A stretch of 8,813 nucleotides of DNA, taken from Ornithomonoglobus_A sp034090805. GTDB lineage: Bacteria; Bacillota; Clostridia; UBA1381. The translations under genes and the position numbers were made by a program. How positions within the stretch are numbered: position 1 is the stretch's first letter; each line of letters begins with the position of its first letter. The notes beneath the pieces are model-generated. The model was given only the letters and a program-made list of their open reading frames with translations. It did no database searches and was not told where the DNA came from. Where the stretch lies: assembly GCA_034090805.1 (NCBI GenBank), contig JAXDRV010000023.1:1-8813 (forward strand), read 5' to 3'. Shown here one piece after another: positions 6,571 to 8,813 of this stretch.

Positions 6571-6593
6571 GAGTGACAGAAATAATGTCACTC
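6571..6593. repeat. 8-bp hairpin spanning the AraC stop codon
   Basis: GAGTGACA (6571-6578) pairs with TGTCACTC (6586-6593) around a 7-base loop, and the regulator's TGA (6588-6590) lies inside the stem. No T-run follows on either strand, so it is at best a weak or Rho-assisted terminator, or a 3' end stabiliser. Confidence 0.4.
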
Positions 6594-7424
6594 TTGTCTG
6601 TATGCCTTTGGCGGCATCCCGTATTTTTTCTTAAAGGCAGTCGAAAAGTAATTTGAATCCGTAAATCCACAGGAAAATGCAACATCGGTTATTCCGTATT
6701 TTGTGTTTTTCAGCATTTCGGCGGCGCGGGACAACCTGACATCGTTTATATATTCCATGATTGATCTTCCGCATTCTACGGAAAAGATATGTCTTAAATG
6801 TGCCTCCGAATAGCTAACCGCATAGGCAACGTCAGCACACGTAATTTTTCCGCTGTAATTTTCATAAATAAAGGTAATTGCTTTTCGGAATATGATTTTT
6901 TGCGAGGTATCAGGCTGTTCGTTGTTTTTGCATTTTCGGTACAGCTCGCAAACCATATATTCAAGAGGGCGGATTATTTGTTTTATTTTATCTGTGTCCG
7001 GCACATCGTCCGAAAGCTCCTGATACAGTCGTCTGAATTTTGAATCACCGTGTTTTTCGATAGCTTTTGCGCAATCCGCAGAACGCGGAATCTTCCCCCT
7101 GTAGCCGGAGATATTTACACACATTATATTTTGGTTTTCATATATTATCGGATATACATACTCCTCGACTCCCGCATGGCAATGCGAATAATATGTACAC
7201 GCCGGGCGCTTCTTCTCCAGCATACGTTTGTTGAGAATACATTTTTTCCGCATAGCGGGATTTAACTTCAGATATGCGCATATAGGGAGCTGATGCACCT
7301 CGTACTCCAAAAGAATCGGAACACAATCACCAAAATGATTGCCAAAACAGCTCAGCATAACGCACCAACCGCATCCTCGCAAAAAATCAATATATTCGGT
7401 AATATCCTTTAACGTATCTTTCAT
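6588..7424 (-). CDS. AraC-family regulator with PocR-like sensor domain
   Basis: A 278-residue cytoplasmic transcription factor. Residues about 1-130 resemble the PocR ligand-binding domain: a Cys-rich stretch with Cys62 and PACTYYSHCHAGVEEYVYPI at 74-93 (Cys76, Cys82, His83), the family's characteristic CHAG...PI pattern. Residues about 175-278 form two AraC helix-turn-helix units: ITCADVAYAVSYSEAHLRHIFSVECG, then ITDVAFSCGFTDSNYFSTAFKKKYGMPPKAYR. PocR-AraC proteins sense small metabolites and usually activate neighbouring catabolic genes; the ligand here is unknown. The likely start is the ATG at 7424, 6 bases after GAGGTG; the GTG at 7433 and the ATG at 7427 are too close to that site. It is divergent from the FAD oxidoreductase gene, 115 bases apart, and most probably controls it. 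Confidence 0.87.
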   Translation of the reverse strand: MKDTLKDITEYIDFLRGCGWCVMLSCFGNHFGDCVPILLEYEVHQLPICAYLKLNPAMRKKCILNKRMLEKKRPACTYYSHCHAGVEEYVYPIIYENQNIMCVNISGYRGKIPRSADCAKAIEKHGDSKFRRLYQELSDDVPDTDKIKQIIRPLEYMVCELYRKCKNNEQPDTSQKIIFRKAITFIYENYSGKITCADVAYAVSYSEAHLRHIFSVECGRSIMEYINDVRLSRAAEMLKNTKYGITDVAFSCGFTDSNYFSTAFKKKYGMPPKAYRQE

Positions 7425-7430
7425 CATACT

Positions 7431-7436
7431 CACCTC
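7431..7436 (-). promoter_or_regulatory. Ribosome binding site deciding the AraC start
   Basis: The minus strand reads GAGGTG, ending 6 bases before the ATG at 7424 and 3 bases before the ATG at 7427. Spacing favours 7424. The GTG at 7433 lies inside the site itself and is unlikely to be the start. Confidence 0.6.
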
Positions 7437-7450
7437 GAAATAATCGAATT

Positions 7451-7477
7451 TTAAAGAAAATCCATCAAATATTAAAG
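7451..7477. promoter_or_regulatory. Candidate AraC operator: TTAAAG direct repeat, 21-bp period
   Basis: TTAAAG occurs at 7451-7456 and again at 7472-7477, exactly 21 bp apart, so both copies face the same side of the helix. AraC-type dimers commonly bind direct half-sites with about 21-bp spacing. The repeat lies upstream of the oxidoreductase -10 (7499-7504) and within the transcribed leader of the regulator gene, a layout that would fit activation one way and autorepression the other. Only six bases match in AT-rich DNA, so chance is possible. Confidence 0.35.
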
Positions 7478-7494
7478 GTTTACTTTATAAATTT

Positions 7495-7523
7495 ATTATA
7501 TACTGAATTAAAATAAAAGTCAA
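7495..7523 (-). promoter_or_regulatory. Sigma-A promoter of the AraC regulator gene
   Basis: On the minus strand TTGACT (7518-7523) is followed after 17 bp by TATAAT (7495-7500), 11 of 12 consensus bases. The start should be near 7488, giving a leader of about 63 bases. Its -35 lies just before the ribosome binding site of the divergent oxidoreductase gene, and its -10 overlaps that gene's candidate -10. Confidence 0.68.
7499..7504 (+). promoter_or_regulatory. Candidate -10 of the FAD oxidoreductase promoter (weak -35)
   Basis: TATACT at 7499-7504 is a good -10. The nearest -35-like hexamer, TTTACT (7479-7484), is only 14 bp away, too close for strong basal activity. A weak -35 is usual for promoters that need an AraC-type activator, which fits the divergent regulator. 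Confidence 0.4.
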
Positions 7524-7539
7524 TAGGAGGACGGTATTC

Positions 7540-8813
7540 ATGAATACATATATCGAAAAAGCTAAGGAAATCCCGGTTATTGCCGACGTGGACGTTCTGG
7601 TCTGCGGGGGCGGCCCCGCCGGCATAGGCGCAGCTATAAGAGCCGGACGCATGGGTGCGGATGTATTGCTGGTTGAAGCACAAGATTGTTTGGGCGGAAT
7701 AGCCACATCCGGAATGATGTCCCACTGGACAGGGCACTCGTCAAGCAAAATTTTATCTGAAATTTACAAACGTTCATATGAGAAGTGTCAAGCGCTCGGT
7801 TGGGTCGATGAAAACGACTGCGGTGAAAATTCAATCAACCAGGAAGTATTAAAAATTCTTCTTGATGAAATGGCAGATGAAGCGGGAGTAAAGGTATTAT
7901 TTTATACGCTTGTCTGCGATGCTGTTGTAGAAAACGGCCGAATTATTGGCGTAATTGTTCAAAACAAGAGCGGCAGAGGGCTTATAAAGGCAAAATGCGT
8001 AATTGACGCTACCGGTGACGGAGACGCAGCCGCCGCTGCCGGAGTTCCGTATTTCAAAGGCAGAGAAACGGACGGAAAGATGCAGCCCTGTACGATTATG
8101 TTCAAGGTGGGCGGTGTTGATTACAGCAGAGCGGTTTTCCCCGGCTCATTTGAAACAAAGGTCGAAACCGCACGCGGCGAGCTTCAGTCCAAAGCAAAAG
8201 AATTGCTGCCGTTCCCGGCGGGGCACGTACTGCTTTACCGCCAAACTACTCCCGGGACGGTTTGCTGCAACATGACAAACTGTATAGACATCGACGGGAC
8301 AAACGCAGCTGACCTTACAAAAGGCGCTAAGATATGCCGCTCACAAATTGAGCCGATCATAAAATTTTTGCATGAATATGTTCCGGGATATGAAAACTGC
8401 TGGCTTATGAGTTCGGCATCTCTTCTCGGCATCAGAGAAACACGGCATTTTAAAGGTGTTCAATCGCTTTCCGCAGATGATATACTGGAGGCGCGTGAAT
8501 ATAATGATTGGGTAGTAAAACGTGCATTTTTCAATTTTGACGTTCATAATCTATCCGGCGCAAGCATCGATAAAACAGGTGTGCAGCATGATTGGAAACA
8601 GCCCAAGGACTATACAATTCCATATGGCTGCCTCCTTCCCGAAAACATTGACAGGCTCCTCCTTTCCGGCAGAAATATAAGCGGGAGCCATTTGGCTCAC
8701 TCAAATTTCCGTGCAATGCCCATTGCCATGGCTCTCGGAGAAGCCGCAGGAACAGCGGCAGCAATTGCCGTAAAAGAAAACATATCGCTGCGTGATGTGG
8801 ATGTAAAGGAAAT
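7540..8813 (+). CDS. FAD-dependent oxidoreductase, 3' end beyond window
   Basis: 424 complete codons are present and the frame is open at the right edge. An N-terminal Rossmann FAD site reads VLVCGGGPAGIGAAIRAGRMGADVLLVE (19-46), with GGGPAG at 23-28 and Glu46 for the ADP ribose; next come GGIATSGM (52-59) and a second FAD contact, VIDATGDGDAAAAAG (154-168). Near the end of what is visible, LLLSGRNISGSHLAHSNFRAMPIAMALGEAAG is the C-terminal FAD-binding motif. This is the FAD_oxidored (PF12831-type) family common in polysaccharide and sugar-acid loci of gut bacteria; most members have no proven substrate, and oxidation of a sugar or related hydroxy compound is only inferred. The start is set by AGGAGG at 7525-7530, 9 bases before the ATG. 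It is divergent from the PocR-AraC regulator and probably begins a rightward catabolic operon. The visible motifs suggest only a small part is missing. Confidence 0.88.
   Translation, partial: MNTYIEKAKEIPVIADVDVLVCGGGPAGIGAAIRAGRMGADVLLVEAQDCLGGIATSGMMSHWTGHSSSKILSEIYKRSYEKCQALGWVDENDCGENSINQEVLKILLDEMADEAGVKVLFYTLVCDAVVENGRIIGVIVQNKSGRGLIKAKCVIDATGDGDAAAAAGVPYFKGRETDGKMQPCTIMFKVGGVDYSRAVFPGSFETKVETARGELQSKAKELLPFPAGHVLLYRQTTPGTVCCNMTNCIDIDGTNAADLTKGAKICRSQIEPIIKFLHEYVPGYENCWLMSSASLLGIRETRHFKGVQSLSADDILEAREYNDWVVKRAFFNFDVHNLSGASIDKTGVQHDWKQPKDYTIPYGCLLPENIDRLLLSGRNISGSHLAHSNFRAMPIAMALGEAAGTAAAIAVKENISLRDVDVKE

Noticed and set aside
7480..7748. Minus-strand frames over the start of the oxidoreductase gene
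   Set aside because: They are antisense to the FAD-binding motif coding region and have no supporting signals.
1..8813. CRISPR array, tRNA/rRNA genes, insertion sequences, prophage or attachment sites
   Set aside because: No regularly spaced repeats, transposase or integrase motifs, terminal inverted repeats or tRNA-like cloverleaf sequences were seen.

Overview
The window looks like a chromosomal segment of an anaerobic, gut-type Clostridia (Bacillota). The evidence is moderate GC with AT-rich spacers, strong purine-rich ribosome binding sites, sigma-A type promoters with 17-bp spacers, and protein families common in gut Clostridia: an SPFH/zinc-ribbon/TPM membrane cluster, (alpha/alpha)6-barrel glycosidases, a PocR-AraC regulator and a sugar-locus FAD oxidoreductase. 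Genus cannot be assigned from the sequence alone.

Layout from left to right. (1) 1-249 has no convincing gene, but holds a leftward sigma-A promoter behind helically spaced A-tracts, followed by two strong hairpins. (2) 250-1779 (-) is an intact GH63/trehalase-like glycosidase. (3) 1823-2300 (-) is the wreck of an alpha-L-rhamnosidase-like gene: a start region joined out of frame to the C-terminal end, with the catalytic middle missing. A perfect TTGACA-17-TATAAT promoter (2388-2416) sits before it and probably now serves the glycosidase behind it. (4) 2441-2483 is an intrinsic terminator that closes the preceding leftward unit. (5) 2488-3009 (-) is a 5'-truncated fragment of another glycosidase-like protein. 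(6) 3036-6288 (-) is a compact three-gene operon: a double zinc-ribbon membrane protein, a TPM-domain membrane protein and an SPFH protein with three C-terminal zinc ribbons. This order matches Bacillus subtilis ydjG-ydjH-ydjI, but no pspA (ydjF) is present. The operon has its own promoter at 6469-6497, and its leader contains what may be the relic of another gene. (7) 6588-7424 (-) is an AraC-family regulator with a PocR-like sensor domain. It is divergent from (8) 7540-8813 (+), an FAD-dependent oxidoreductase that runs off the right edge.

Functionally there are two themes. The outer parts belong to carbohydrate catabolism: the regulator probably senses a small ligand and controls the divergent oxidoreductase gene through a 115-bp region with overlapping divergent promoters and a 21-bp-spaced repeat, and glycosidase genes and their debris lie on the left. 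In the middle is a housekeeping or stress-type membrane cluster related to the PspA system. Two dead glycosidase genes on either side of a terminator/promoter boundary suggest a sugar locus being lost by deletion. No complete new system can be demonstrated. The least explained parts are the leftward leader at the left edge, the pspA-less ydjGHI-like operon with its relic leader, and the regulator/oxidoreductase control region.
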